From an uncultured Eubacteriales bacterium (GTDB taxonomy: Bacteria > Bacillota > Clostridia > Oscillospirales > Butyricicoccaceae): a DNA stretch of 19,570 bases. Position 1 is the first letter of the stretch; each line of letters starts with the position of its first letter. Under the pieces are notes generated by a model. It made no database searches. It was given only the letters and a program-made list of their open reading frames with translations, and was not told the DNA's origin. Positions 1-7,732 of the stretch are shown here, one piece after another. The position numbers and the translations under genes were made by a program. The stretch is taken from NCBI GenBank assembly GCA_934630445.1, contig CAKTWY010000021.1:1-19570 (forward strand), read 5' to 3'.

Positions 1-1924
1 GGGCATAACAGGTAAGATTCATGCCATCATAAGACCTGTTTTCAACATTTGTAAAGCTTATATACTTCACACTATTTCCGAGCGATACAGCGCTTTTCTT
101 CCCGTCCGGTACATGCACGGCCAGGACTTCTTTCACAGGCAGCATTTCGCCGAGCGCCTGTACGCCATTCTGCGTGCCGGGCTCCTGCGAAAGCAGGAGC
201 AAACAGTCGATCCCGTCCACCCCCCGCAGGGAAAGAAAATCCGCCGCTTCCCGTGCGGCCCGCGCAGGGTTCGGCGCGCCGCAGTCGACGACGACCGCCC
301 TGCCGTCGCATACGGCCGCAGCCGTACCGCCCCCGGCGATATCAGGCAGATAGATCTGCAGCACGCCGCGCCACGATACAGCCGACAGCGCGACGCCTGA
401 GACCACCAGCAGCACCGTCAGTCCTGCCGGGAGGTAAGGCGATACGCCGAAACGGCCAAGCGCGCGATACGCGCCCCACAAGAGATAGAGCGCGGCAAGC
501 ATGCAGAGGATGATGCGGTCATCCACCGGCACGCAGGCATACGGCAGCGCGGCAAAGCCTTTTACGAGCCACAGCATCAGCGACAGAAACGGCTCCGCTA
601 CCGCAGTTGCTACTGCCGCCCCTGCAGGAAACAGGAAAGAAAGCAGCGCAGCGACAATCCCCATCGGCAGAAGAAGCGTGACAAGCAGCGGCACTGCAAG
701 GTTTGAAAGCGGTGATACGAGCGAAACGCTGCCGAACGCCAGCGCCACGGCCGGCATCGTGAAGATCTGCGCGCTGATGGTACAGCAAAATGGCAGCACC
801 GCAAAGCGCACAAGCGCCCCGCGGCCGGGGAACCCTTCCGGCAGGCATTTCATGATCCGCTCTGTCATCGGCCTGCAGAAAAGAAGAATGCCGAGCGTGG
901 AGAGAAATGTCAGCACAAAGCCGATATCGCCCACCACATAGGGGTTGCGCGCGACCAGCACGAAAAGCGCCGCGCCGTACGCGGTGAGCGCGTCTGTCTC
1001 CGCCCGGAAAAGGCGGGCCGCCATCGCGATAAAGAACATGACCGCCGCGCGCAGGATAGACGGCGGCGCTCCTGTCAAAACGGTAAAGAGCAGAACCAGA
1101 AGCGACGACAGAAGCGCCCCGGCCTTGCCTTTGAAAAGAAAAAGCACCATGCCTGTGAGCACTGCGATATGCATGCCGGAAACCGCGACAACATGCGACG
1201 TGCCGCTGCGGGAAAATGCCGTGCGCAGCGCGGGCGGAATATCGCCGTTATCACCCGTCACAAGCGCGCGCATGACGCTTGCACTCTCCTCCGGCCAAAG
1301 TTGGGAGAAGCGCTCCGCCACGGCGTGTGAAAAGCACTTTGCCGCATAGCGCGCAGGCACGCGCTCCGGGCGCTTCAGCTGCATCCGGCCGGTCTGCTCC
1401 GCGAGCAGGTAAACGCCCTTGGCCGTATAGAAGCGCATGCGCTCCCCCGCGCCGTAATCGTTCGGCAGGGCAAGCGTGCCTTCAAACATCATCAGGTCGC
1501 CCGGGCGAATATCAGGCGAACCGTCGGAAAGATAGACTGTCATTTCTCCCAGCGCGCGTACACGATCACCGTCCGGCATCAGCAGGCGGGCGTTCACAAC
1601 GCCATAGCGCTCGCGGCCTTCGGCGTAATCCGCCGCCTCGGCGAAGATCGTGCCCGAATAGCCTGCCATAGAGGCACACGGAGCGTATACTGCACGCGCG
1701 CAGCAGTCAAACCACAAAAGCCCGGCCAGGTAGGCCGCCAGGAGCATCGCCGCTGTCAGAACACGGAGTTTATGCAGAAAAACAAGCGCCGCGCAGACGA
1801 AAAACAGGCATACGGCAAACGCCGTATGCCTGTTTGTATCCGGAAAATAGGCGCAGAACACCGCGGCCAGCGCAAAGAGCAGCGAACAGCCGAACAGCGG
1901 CCGTTTGAGCGCCCCATCTTCCAT
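1..1924 (-). CDS. comEC: ComEC/Rec2-family DNA uptake channel protein (3' end outside window)
   Basis: Membrane protein expected to carry single-stranded DNA across the cytoplasmic membrane during transformation. The frame stays open from an ATG at 1924 to the window edge, giving 641 visible codons. The start has an AGGAGGAA ribosome binding site about 8 bases upstream. The N-terminus holds several hydrophobic helices and a soluble region (DUF4131-like, about residues 25-190). The Competence domain follows, with its hallmark SGMH at residues 249-252 in the context VAVSGMHIAVLTG, then many membrane helices to about residue 515. From about residue 522 a metallo-beta-lactamase-like domain begins, but the usual THxxxDH-type signature is replaced by SQEPGTQNG (579-587), so the metal ligands seem to be lost. 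It is last of the visible genes of an alaS-HIT-comEC run, 27 bases after the HIT gene. Family identity is secure. Whether the organism is competent is unknown. Confidence 0.93.
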   Translation of the reverse strand, partial: MEDGALKRPLFGCSLLFALAAVFCAYFPDTNRHTAFAVCLFFVCAALVFLHKLRVLTAAMLLAAYLAGLLWFDCCARAVYAPCASMAGYSGTIFAEAADYAEGRERYGVVNARLLMPDGDRVRALGEMTVYLSDGSPDIRPGDLMMFEGTLALPNDYGAGERMRFYTAKGVYLLAEQTGRMQLKRPERVPARYAAKCFSHAVAERFSQLWPEESASVMRALVTGDNGDIPPALRTAFSRSGTSHVVAVSGMHIAVLTGMVLFLFKGKAGALLSSLLVLLFTVLTGAPPSILRAAVMFFIAMAARLFRAETDALTAYGAALFVLVARNPYVVGDIGFVLTFLSTLGILLFCRPMTERIMKCLPEGFPGRGALVRFAVLPFCCTISAQIFTMPAVALAFGSVSLVSPLSNLAVPLLVTLLLPMGIVAALLSFLFPAGAAVATAVAEPFLSLMLWLVKGFAALPYACVPVDDRIILCMLAALYLLWGAYRALGRFGVSPYLPAGLTVLLVVSGVALSAVSWRGVLQIYLPDIAGGGTAAAVCDGRAVVVDCGAPNPARAAREAADFLSLRGVDGIDCLLLLSQEPGTQNGVQALGEMLPVKEVLAVHVPDGKKSAVSLGNSVKYISFTNVENRSYDGMNLTCYA

Positions 1925-1951
1925 CCGCGTGTTCCTCCTGATCTCTTTCTA

Positions 1952-2296
1952 TCAGCCCGGCGGCCAGTCGAGATACCGGCCGGCAAGCACGTGAAAATGC
2001 AGGTGACCCACCGTCTGTCCACCATCCTCGCCGGTGTTGGACACGACACGGAACCCCTTTTCCGCAAAGCCTAGCTCGCGCGCGAGCTTCGCGATCACCG
2101 CAAAAATGTGCGCAACGATCGGCGCATTCGCCTCGTCCAGCGCAGCGACGCTCTGGATATGCGCCTTTGGGATCACCAGAAAATGGGTCGGCGCCTGCGG
2201 GTCGATGTCGTAAAAGGCGTAAATGCTGTCGTCCTCATATACCTTTTTCGACGGAATGATACCGGCCGCGATTTTGCAAAACAGGCAATCTTCCAT
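1952..2296 (-). CDS. HIT-family nucleotide-binding protein (HinT-like)
   Basis: Small cytoplasmic protein of 114 residues, the normal size for a histidine-triad hydrolase of the HinT/PKCI type, which cleaves nucleoside phosphoramidates and related AMP conjugates. The triad HLHFH is at residues 98-102 in GQTVGHLHFHVLAG, with the catalytic central histidine at 100 or 102 depending on alignment. An N-terminal CLFC pair (Cys4, Cys7) resembles the zinc-binding cysteines found in many bacterial members. The ATG at 2296 follows an AGAGGTGG ribosome binding site. It lies 30 bases after alaS and 27 bases before comEC with no terminator between them, so it is probably read from the alaS promoter. HinT proteins can hydrolyse aminoacyl-adenylates, which makes the link to a tRNA synthetase suggestive. 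The physiological substrate cannot be told from sequence. Confidence 0.95.
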   Translation of the reverse strand: MEDCLFCKIAAGIIPSKKVYEDDSIYAFYDIDPQAPTHFLVIPKAHIQSVAALDEANAPIVAHIFAVIAKLARELGFAEKGFRVVSNTGEDGGQTVGHLHFHVLAGRYLDWPPG

Positions 2297-2326
2297 TTAT
2301 ACCACCTCTCTTCCCATCAATGATCT

Positions 2327-4969
2327 TTATTTTTTCAGCATCTTTGCCACGATATCGTTGACGCTCTCGAGCGCCGCTTCCAGCTTGGACACGTCGCGCC
2401 CGCCCGCAGTCGCGCTGTCCGGCTTTCCGCCGCCACCGCCGCCGCAGAGTTTTGCGACCTCACGGATGATGTTGCCCGCGTGCGCGCCTTTCGCGACCGC
2501 CTCTTTGCCGCAGACACAGAGGAAGTTGATCTTTCCGTCCGCCACAATGGAGAGAACGGCGACGAGCTTTGGCGCGCGGTCGCGGATCATGTCGCCCATG
2601 CCGCGCAGCGTGTCCATATCGATATCGTCGAGCTTGACGGCCAGGACATTGACGTCGCCCACAGCCTTTGTGAAGTTGAAGAGGTTGATGATCTCGTAAT
2701 TTGCAACCTTGGCGTTCAGGCGGTCGACCTTTTTGGACATGTCGCGCAGCTCGCCGTTCAGCTGCTCCGCGCGGCGCCAAAGCTCGGCGGGCGTCGTGTG
2801 CAGGCGCTCGCAGGTCTCCAAAATCAGGCGCTGCTTTTCGCTGATGAACTCCGCCACCTGCATGCCGACGACAGCTTCAACCCTGCGCACGCCGGCTGCA
2901 ATGGAGGTTTCCGACACAATTTTGATGCTGCCGGCCTTCGCGGTGTTTTCAAGATGCGTGCCGCCGCACAGCTCTGTCGAATAATCGCCCATGCGCACCA
3001 CGCGCACCACGTCGCCGTACTTCTCTCCGAACAGGGCCATGGCGCCGAGCTTTTTCGCCTCGGCAATGGGCATCTCACGCACGTCGACCGGAAGGTCTGC
3101 GAGGATCATTTCGTTGACTTCATTCTCCACTGCGGAAAGCTCTTCCGGCGTCAGCGCCGCAAAGTGCGTAAAGTCAAAGCGCAGGCGGTCGGGCTCGACA
3201 TAAGAGCCGGCCTGCTCGACATGCTCGCCCAGCGTGCGGCGAAGCGCGCGCTGGAGAAGGTGCGTGGCCGAGTGCGCGCGCATGATGGCACGGCGGCGCG
3301 GAATATCGATCTTCGCGTTCACCGTATCTCCGGCAGAGATCGCGCCGGAGACGACCTTGCCCTTATGCAGGAACTTGCCGTCCTGCGACTTGACGACGTT
3401 CGTCACCTGCAAAACGCAGCCGTCCGCGCCGGAGATCATGCCGTAATCGGCGACCTGGCCGCCCATTTCCGCATAAAACGGCGTGCGGTCGAGAACGACC
3501 GTGACGTCCATCCCGGCATTGGCGGTGTCGATGATCTCGCCCCCAGCGACGAGCGCCCAAACCTTGCCCTCACACTCATAGTGATCATAGCCGACGAACT
3601 CTGTCGTGAGCGTCTTGTCAAGGCCGAGGTCCTCGCCCGTCCAGCCGAAGTCGCCCAGCTTCTCCGTCGCGGCGCGCGCGCGCGCCTTCTGCTCGTTCAT
3701 CGCCTTGTCGAAAGCCGCCTGATCGACCGTGAGACCGCGCTCATCGAGAATTTCCAACGTCAGATCGATGGGGAAGCCGAACGTGTCGTAAAGCTTGAAC
3801 GCTTCGTCGCCGGAGAGGACCTTCTGCCCTTCGCGCTCCATCTTTTCAATCAGATCCGAAAGAATTTTCAGGCCGGAATCGATGGTTTTGTTGAAGCGCT
3901 CCTCCTCCATGCTGATAACCTTTTTGATATAAACAGCCTTCTCACGAAGCTCGGGATACGCGTCGCCGCTCTCGCGGATAACGGTATCGCACACCTCGCT
4001 CAAGAACGGACGCGTGATGCCGAGGAGCTTACCATGGCGCGCGGCGCGGCGCAGCAGGCGCCTGAGCACATAGCCGCGCCCCTCGTTCGACGGAATGACG
4101 CCGTCGCAGACCATCATGGTCGTGCTCCGGATGTGGTCGGTGATGACGCGCAGGGATACGTCCTTTTTCGCGTCGGTCTTATATTCGACGCCCGCGATTT
4201 TGGAGATATGGAGCATAATGTTCCTGACAGTGTCCACTTCAAAGAGGTTGTCCACGCCCTGCATGATGCACGCCAGGCGCTCCAGGCCCATGCCGGTGTC
4301 GATATTCTTTTTCTGAAGCGGGGTGTAATTTCCGTTTCCGTCATTGTCAAACTGCGTGAAGACAAGGTTCCAGAACTCGACGTAGCGATCGCAGTCGCAG
4401 CCGACGGCGCAGTCGGGCTTGCCGCAGCCGTTCTGCTCGCCGCGGTCAAAGTAGATCTCCGAGCAGGGGCCGCACGGGCCCATGCCGATCTCCCAGAAAT
4501 TGTCCTCCTTGCCCATGCGCACGATGCGCTCAGGCTTGACGCCGACGTGATTGATCCAGATATCGCGCGCCTCGTCGTCGTCCTCATAAATCGTGACCCA
4601 GAGCTTGTCCTCCGGAATCTCAAGCACCTTTGTGATGAATTCCCACGCCCAGGCCGTCGCGTCCCACTTGAAATAGTCGCCGAAGGAAAAGTTCCCGAGC
4701 ATTTCGAAAAACGTGCCGTGGCGCGCGGTCTTACCAACGCGCTCGATATCAGGCGTGCGGATGCACTTCTGGCACGTCGTCACGCGGTGGCGCGGCGGCA
4801 CCTGTTCGCCGGTAAAATAGCGCTTTAACGGCGCCATGCCGGAATTGATGAGCAGAAGGCTGTTGTCGTTCTGCGGCACGAGCGGGAAGCTCGGCAGGCG
4901 CAGATGACCCTTGCTTTCATAAAAAGACAGGAATTTTTCGCGTAGTTCATTGACTCCCATGTACTGCAT
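2327..4969 (-). CDS. alaS: Alanine--tRNA ligase
   Basis: Class II aminoacyl-tRNA synthetase that charges tRNA-Ala and edits mischarged Ser/Gly. With the start chosen here it has 880 residues, the usual bacterial length. The N-terminal catalytic core shows LLLINSGMAPLKRYF and then KTARHGTFFEMLGNFSFGDY, typical of AlaRS. The middle editing domain has HSATHLLQRAL and the zinc-binding ELCGGTH motif. A coiled region and a C-Ala domain with a glycine run (GGGGGGKPDSA) close the protein. I chose the ATG at 4969 rather than the in-frame ATG at 4984, because the latter overlaps the GGAGG that is correctly spaced for 4969. Expression should depend on uncharged tRNA-Ala through the T-box leader just upstream. 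It is first of an alaS-HIT-comEC run. Confidence 0.98.
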   Translation of the reverse strand: MQYMGVNELREKFLSFYESKGHLRLPSFPLVPQNDNSLLLINSGMAPLKRYFTGEQVPPRHRVTTCQKCIRTPDIERVGKTARHGTFFEMLGNFSFGDYFKWDATAWAWEFITKVLEIPEDKLWVTIYEDDDEARDIWINHVGVKPERIVRMGKEDNFWEIGMGPCGPCSEIYFDRGEQNGCGKPDCAVGCDCDRYVEFWNLVFTQFDNDGNGNYTPLQKKNIDTGMGLERLACIMQGVDNLFEVDTVRNIMLHISKIAGVEYKTDAKKDVSLRVITDHIRSTTMMVCDGVIPSNEGRGYVLRRLLRRAARHGKLLGITRPFLSEVCDTVIRESGDAYPELREKAVYIKKVISMEEERFNKTIDSGLKILSDLIEKMEREGQKVLSGDEAFKLYDTFGFPIDLTLEILDERGLTVDQAAFDKAMNEQKARARAATEKLGDFGWTGEDLGLDKTLTTEFVGYDHYECEGKVWALVAGGEIIDTANAGMDVTVVLDRTPFYAEMGGQVADYGMISGADGCVLQVTNVVKSQDGKFLHKGKVVSGAISAGDTVNAKIDIPRRRAIMRAHSATHLLQRALRRTLGEHVEQAGSYVEPDRLRFDFTHFAALTPEELSAVENEVNEMILADLPVDVREMPIAEAKKLGAMALFGEKYGDVVRVVRMGDYSTELCGGTHLENTAKAGSIKIVSETSIAAGVRRVEAVVGMQVAEFISEKQRLILETCERLHTTPAELWRRAEQLNGELRDMSKKVDRLNAKVANYEIINLFNFTKAVGDVNVLAVKLDDIDMDTLRGMGDMIRDRAPKLVAVLSIVADGKINFLCVCGKEAVAKGAHAGNIIREVAKLCGGGGGGKPDSATAGGRDVSKLEAALESVNDIVAKMLKK

Positions 4970-5009
4970 TGGTGATTCCTCCATGTATGGTATTCATTTT
5001 TTCCTGCAA

Positions 5010-5231
5010 ACAAAAAAGCCTCCGCCCCGAAATAGGGGCGAAGGCATGCTTCGCGGTACCACCCTAATTTGCGCCATCGCGCATCTTAAAGCCCCCTTAA
5101 CGCGGGGAAACACGCCGCCTTCGCGGAGCTCGGAAAGCGGCGCGAACAGCCTTCCCGCAAGGGGCTCGCACCATTCCCCTCTCGCTTGAGCGCATGACAC
5201 TGTTCTTAACTTTCCTCATCGCCATAATTGC
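5010..5231 (-). ncRNA. T-box leader (alanine) controlling alaS
   Basis: On the minus strand the conserved T-box AGGGTGGTACCGCG is at 5065-5052. It is followed by a strong terminator with arms 5045-5035 and 5028-5018 (11 pairs, one G-U) and a T6 run at 5017-5012. Upstream are Stem I features in order: GATGAGGAAAGT near the 5' end, a GCGAGAGGGG segment, the apical-loop-like GGTGCGAGCC, then the 3' side ending CCGAGC. A Stem III-like CCCCGCGTTAAGGGG precedes the antiterminator. The expected specifier lies in a GCGCCGCTT stretch, where GCC and GCT are both alanine codons, so the register is not settled. Uncharged tRNA-Ala should stabilise the antiterminator and allow alaS transcription. Confidence 0.94.
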
Positions 5232-5237
5232 AAGCGC

Positions 5238-5266
5238 ATTATACCTTATTCTGCGCAATTTGTCAA
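5238..5266 (-). promoter_or_regulatory. SigA promoter of the alaS operon
   Basis: Minus strand TTGACA (5266-5261), 17-bp spacer, TATAAT (5243-5238). Both hexamers match consensus exactly. Transcription would begin near 5231, just before the T-box Stem I. It sits about 20 bases beyond the spoVAE stop codon. Confidence 0.88.
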
Positions 5267-5284
5267 GATTTCAAAGCAAAACCT

Positions 5285-5641
5285 TTACGCTTTGTCTCCC
5301 GATTTGAACAGAAGCGCCATCAAATAGCCAAACACGATCGCCGCCGAGATACCGCCCGCTGCTGCTGTGACACCGCCTGTGAAAGCGCCGAGCAGGCCCT
5401 TTGCGGCGACCGCCGCCTTGACGCCGACGGCCATGGAATAGCCGAACCCCAGAAGCGGCACGGTAGCGCCCGCGCCCCCCCATTCAACGACCGGTTCATA
5501 GAGCCCGAGCGCGGTGAGCACCACACCGAGCGTCACGAGCGACACCAGAATGCGGGCGGGCGTCACCTTTGTCAGGTCCATAATGACCTGACAAACGGCG
5601 CATATTGCACCGCCTGTTATAAAGGCCTGTAGATAGTCCAT
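5285..5641 (-). CDS. spoVAE: Stage V sporulation protein AE (SpoVAE/SpoVAEb)
   Basis: Small integral membrane protein of 118 residues, the usual size of SpoVAEb. It is part of the SpoVA complex that moves Ca2+-dipicolinic acid into the forespore and releases it at germination. Nearly the whole chain is hydrophobic, with glycine- and alanine-rich helices: ITGGAICAVCQVIMDLT near the N-terminus, GATVPLLGFGYSMAVG in the middle, and FTGGVTAAAGGISAAIVFGY near the end. The GGAICxxxQ and GAGxxVPxxGF patterns also occur in the SpoVAC encoded upstream, as expected of paralogous families. The ATG at 5641 follows GGGAGGAA; an in-frame upstream start at 5692 would overlap spoVAD and lacks a comparable site. 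It follows spoVAD by 16 bases and is last in the spoVAC-D-E operon. Confidence 0.94.
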   Translation of the reverse strand: MDYLQAFITGGAICAVCQVIMDLTKVTPARILVSLVTLGVVLTALGLYEPVVEWGGAGATVPLLGFGYSMAVGVKAAVAAKGLLGAFTGGVTAAAGGISAAIVFGYLMALLFKSGDKA

Positions 5642-5657
5642 TATCGATTCCTCCCAT

Positions 5658-6665
5658 TTATCCCTGTTCAATGCATACAAGATGGCACACACCGGGAATG
5701 CTTTCGTTCTGCTGCGAGGAGACAGTGCTCATGAGCGCCCCTGTGCCTGCGAAAAGTACCTTCTTAAAAAGTCCTTTCTGCATGGCGCCCAGGATATATC
5801 CGCACAGTACCGCCGCCGAACAGCCGCAGCCCGAGCCGCCTGCATGCACATCCTGCGACGCGTCGAAGACCATTGTGCCGCAGTCGTCGTAGGTCGGCAG
5901 CTTTACCCCGTCCGCCTCAAAAAGCTCGCGGACAATGTCGCGGCCGATTTTCCCGAGATCTCCCGTCACAATCAGGTCGTATTCCTCCGGTTTCGTGCCC
6001 GTATCGGAGAAAAAGGCGCCGAGCGTCTGATAGGCTGCCGGCGCCATCGCCGCGCCCATATTGTTTGCATCTGTAATGCCGTAGTCGCAGATGCGTCCGA
6101 CCGTCACATGCGTCACGCGCGGCCCTTTTCCTGCTGAGGCGAGGATACATGCGCCTGATCCCGTGACCGTCCACTGCGCCGAAGGCGTGCGCTGCCCGCC
6201 GTACTCCAGTGGAAAACGATACTGCCGCTCTGCCGTGCAGAAATGGGAGGATGTCACCGCGCCCGCGATATCCGCAAAACCGCCGTCGATCATCACGGAC
6301 GCCATCGCCAGGCTTTCCGCCATGGTGGAACAGGCGCCATAAAGCCCGACAAGCGGAATATCGCTGTCGCGGTGGGCGAAAAAGGATGAGATGCATTGGT
6401 TCAGCAGGTCTCCGCAGAAAAGATACTGCACATCCTTTGCCGTGAGACCCGCTTTGCCCAAAGCGCGCGCCAACGTATCCTTCTGCATGGCGCTCTCCGC
6501 CTTCTCCCACGTTTTCTCACCAAAGGTCGTATCTGTATTGATGAAATCAAAGGTGTCGGCCAGCGGACCCTCTCCCTCTTTTTTGCCGACAACAGACGCC
6601 CACCCGGTGATAACCGGCGGCGTTTTGAACTTTACCGTATAACTGCCGACGCGTTTTGTAGCCAT
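5658..6665 (-). CDS. spoVAD: Stage V sporulation protein AD (SpoVAD)
   Basis: Thiolase-fold protein of 335 residues that in Bacillus binds dipicolinic acid and works with SpoVAC and SpoVAE at the spore inner membrane. Recognisable stretches are the N-terminal TPPVITGWASVVGKKEGEGP, the LYGACSTMAESLA segment with Cys112 at the position of the thiolase nucleophile, SSHFCTAERQYRFPLEYG, and GGSGCGCSAAVLCGYIL near the C-terminus. Length and order of these blocks match the family, with no sign of disruption. The ATG at 6665 has AAAGGAG six bases upstream; a TTG six codons earlier overlaps that ribosome binding site and was rejected. It lies 14 bases after spoVAC and 16 before spoVAE, so the three are one transcript. 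Confidence 0.96.
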   Translation of the reverse strand: MATKRVGSYTVKFKTPPVITGWASVVGKKEGEGPLADTFDFINTDTTFGEKTWEKAESAMQKDTLARALGKAGLTAKDVQYLFCGDLLNQCISSFFAHRDSDIPLVGLYGACSTMAESLAMASVMIDGGFADIAGAVTSSHFCTAERQYRFPLEYGGQRTPSAQWTVTGSGACILASAGKGPRVTHVTVGRICDYGITDANNMGAAMAPAAYQTLGAFFSDTGTKPEEYDLIVTGDLGKIGRDIVRELFEADGVKLPTYDDCGTMVFDASQDVHAGGSGCGCSAAVLCGYILGAMQKGLFKKVLFAGTGALMSTVSSQQNESIPGVCHLVCIEQG

Positions 6666-6679
6666 TGTGCGCTCCTTTC

Positions 6680-7126
6680 TCAAACCAGGCGGAACAGCAC
6701 CAGGATAAGCCCATACAGGACAGAAGCCGAAATGCCGAACACCAGTACCGGCCCTGCGATGACAAACATTTTCGCGCTCATGCCCAGCACGTATCCCTCG
6801 CTTTTAAACTCCATGGCGGGTGCGACGATCGCATTGGCAAAGCCGGTGATCGGCACAATGGTACCCGCGCCGGCATGCTTTGCAAGCTTGTCATATACCT
6901 TAAGACCTGTAAGAAGCGCGCCGAGAAAAATCATGCAGATGGCAGTGGCGGCCGCCGCCTCTTTTTTGTCCAGCCCCGCGTATGTTTTCCACAGATTCGA
7001 CACGACCTGTCCGATGGTGCAGATCGCCCCGCCGATGAGGAATGCAAGCAGGGTGTCCTTCACGATGGGCGAGGGCGGGTTGTGCCTGCCTGCAATTTTT
7101 TGATATTCTTTGGAAGTCATCTTCAT
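6680..7126 (-). CDS. spoVAC: Stage V sporulation protein AC (SpoVAC)
   Basis: Membrane protein of 148 residues, the family's normal length. In Bacillus SpoVAC acts as a mechanosensitive channel in the spore inner membrane that helps release dipicolinic acid during germination. A soluble start (MTSKEYQKIAGRHNPPSP) leads into helices carrying LLAFLIGGAICTIGQ, AICMIFLGALLTGL, and AGAGTIVPITGFANAIVAPA, which is a strongly conserved family block. Further helices end in LYGLILVLF. The ATG at 7126 has GAAAGGAG upstream at normal distance. It is first of the spoVAC-D-E operon; no spoVAA, spoVAB or spoVAF lies in the window. A SigG-like promoter lies about 30-55 bases upstream, which fits forespore expression. 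Confidence 0.95.
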   Translation of the reverse strand: MKMTSKEYQKIAGRHNPPSPIVKDTLLAFLIGGAICTIGQVVSNLWKTYAGLDKKEAAAATAICMIFLGALLTGLKVYDKLAKHAGAGTIVPITGFANAIVAPAMEFKSEGYVLGMSAKMFVIAGPVLVFGISASVLYGLILVLFRLV

Positions 7127-7154
7127 GTTGCTGCTCCTTTCGCTCTGTACCCTG

Positions 7155-7183
7155 TATTTTTACACAAGCCGGCAATTTTATGC
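7155..7183 (-). promoter_or_regulatory. Candidate SigG promoter of the spoVA operon
   Basis: Minus strand GCATA (7183-7179) fits the SigG -35 consensus GHATR exactly. After a 17-bp spacer, AAAAATA (7161-7155) matches five of seven positions of the -10 consensus CATWMTA. spoVA is SigG-controlled in Bacillus subtilis. The position 30-55 bases before spoVAC is right, but the motif is weak and found by eye. Confidence 0.4.
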
Positions 7184-7208
7184 AGTGTGAAGTTTCAGAA
7201 AAGGGCGG

Positions 7209-7237
7209 TTGAAGAAGCACGCTTTTTTTGTTATAAT
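7209..7237 (+). promoter_or_regulatory. SigA promoter for the thioesterase/SLH genes
   Basis: TTGAAG (7209-7214), 17-bp spacer, TATAAT (7232-7237). It faces away from spoVAC and would start transcription near 7244, about 70 bases before the thioesterase ATG. Confidence 0.72.
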
Positions 7238-7314
7238 ATCATTTACTATTTCCTTTGCGGAAAACGGAGAAGCGTTTCTCGCAGGGAACAAGCGGAAAGA
7301 GGTACCTGATCGTT

Positions 7315-7695
7315 ATGATTGAAAAAGGAATTCAAGGGATACAGTCTTTGCTCGTCACGGACAATCAGCTCGCCCAGGCAGTCGGCAGCGGTACGCTGCC
7401 GGTCTTCGCTACGCCGAGCATGATCGCCCTGATTGAGAAAACCTGTGAACTGTCCGTGCGTCCACTGCTTGAAGAGGGCGCAGCCACGGTCGGCACACAT
7501 CTCGATATCCGCCACACCGCCGCGACGCCGTGCGCGCGGCGTGTGACGTGTGAAAGCACGCTTTCGGAAGTGGACGGACGCAGGCTCGTCTTTACCGTCC
7601 GCGTCTGCGACGAGAGCGGTGAGATCGGCGGCGGCACGCATGAGCGTTTTATCGTTTTTAAGGAGAAGTTTTTGGCCAAGGCAAATCTTCGGTAA
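7315..7695 (+). CDS. Hotdog-fold acyl-CoA thioesterase, FlK-like
   Basis: Cytoplasmic protein of 126 residues, the size of a single-domain hotdog thioesterase. It resembles FlK, the fluoroacetyl-CoA thioesterase family. In FlK the catalytic residues are Thr42, Glu50 and His76. Here Thr33 (in VFATPSM), Glu41 (in IALIEKTC) and His67 (in LDIRHTAATP) keep exactly the same spacing of 8 and 26. The family block VGTHLDIRHTAATP and the C-terminal IGGGTHERFIV are clear. The ATG at 7315 was chosen over an upstream TTG at 7255, which has no ribosome binding site; an AAAGAGG lies about 12 bases before 7315, which is rather far. It has its own promoter and lies 37 bases before the SLH gene. Most such homologues are uncharacterised, so fluoroacetate resistance should not be assumed; general acyl-CoA hydrolysis is likelier. 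Confidence 0.87.
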   Translation: MIEKGIQGIQSLLVTDNQLAQAVGSGTLPVFATPSMIALIEKTCELSVRPLLEEGAATVGTHLDIRHTAATPCARRVTCESTLSEVDGRRLVFTVRVCDESGEIGGGTHERFIVFKEKFLAKANLR

Positions 7696-7732
7696 CGTTT
7701 TCCGCGGCCGCTACTTCCGAGGAGGTGAGGCT

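Noticed and set aside
501..1349. Plus-strand open frames across the left edge
   Set aside because: They are shadows of comEC, whose minus-strand frame runs unbroken from 1924 to the edge with a conserved Competence domain.
2480..4828. A 782-codon open frame on the plus strand, antisense to alaS
   Set aside because: Its translation has no recognisable domains and is rich in residues forced by GC-biased alaS codons. The opposite frame is unmistakable alanyl-tRNA synthetase.
5272..5294. Six-bp hairpin (CAAAGC/GCTTTG) over the spoVAE stop as a terminator
   Set aside because: The stem is short, the loop long, and no T run follows. I see no convincing terminator between spoVAE and the alaS promoter.
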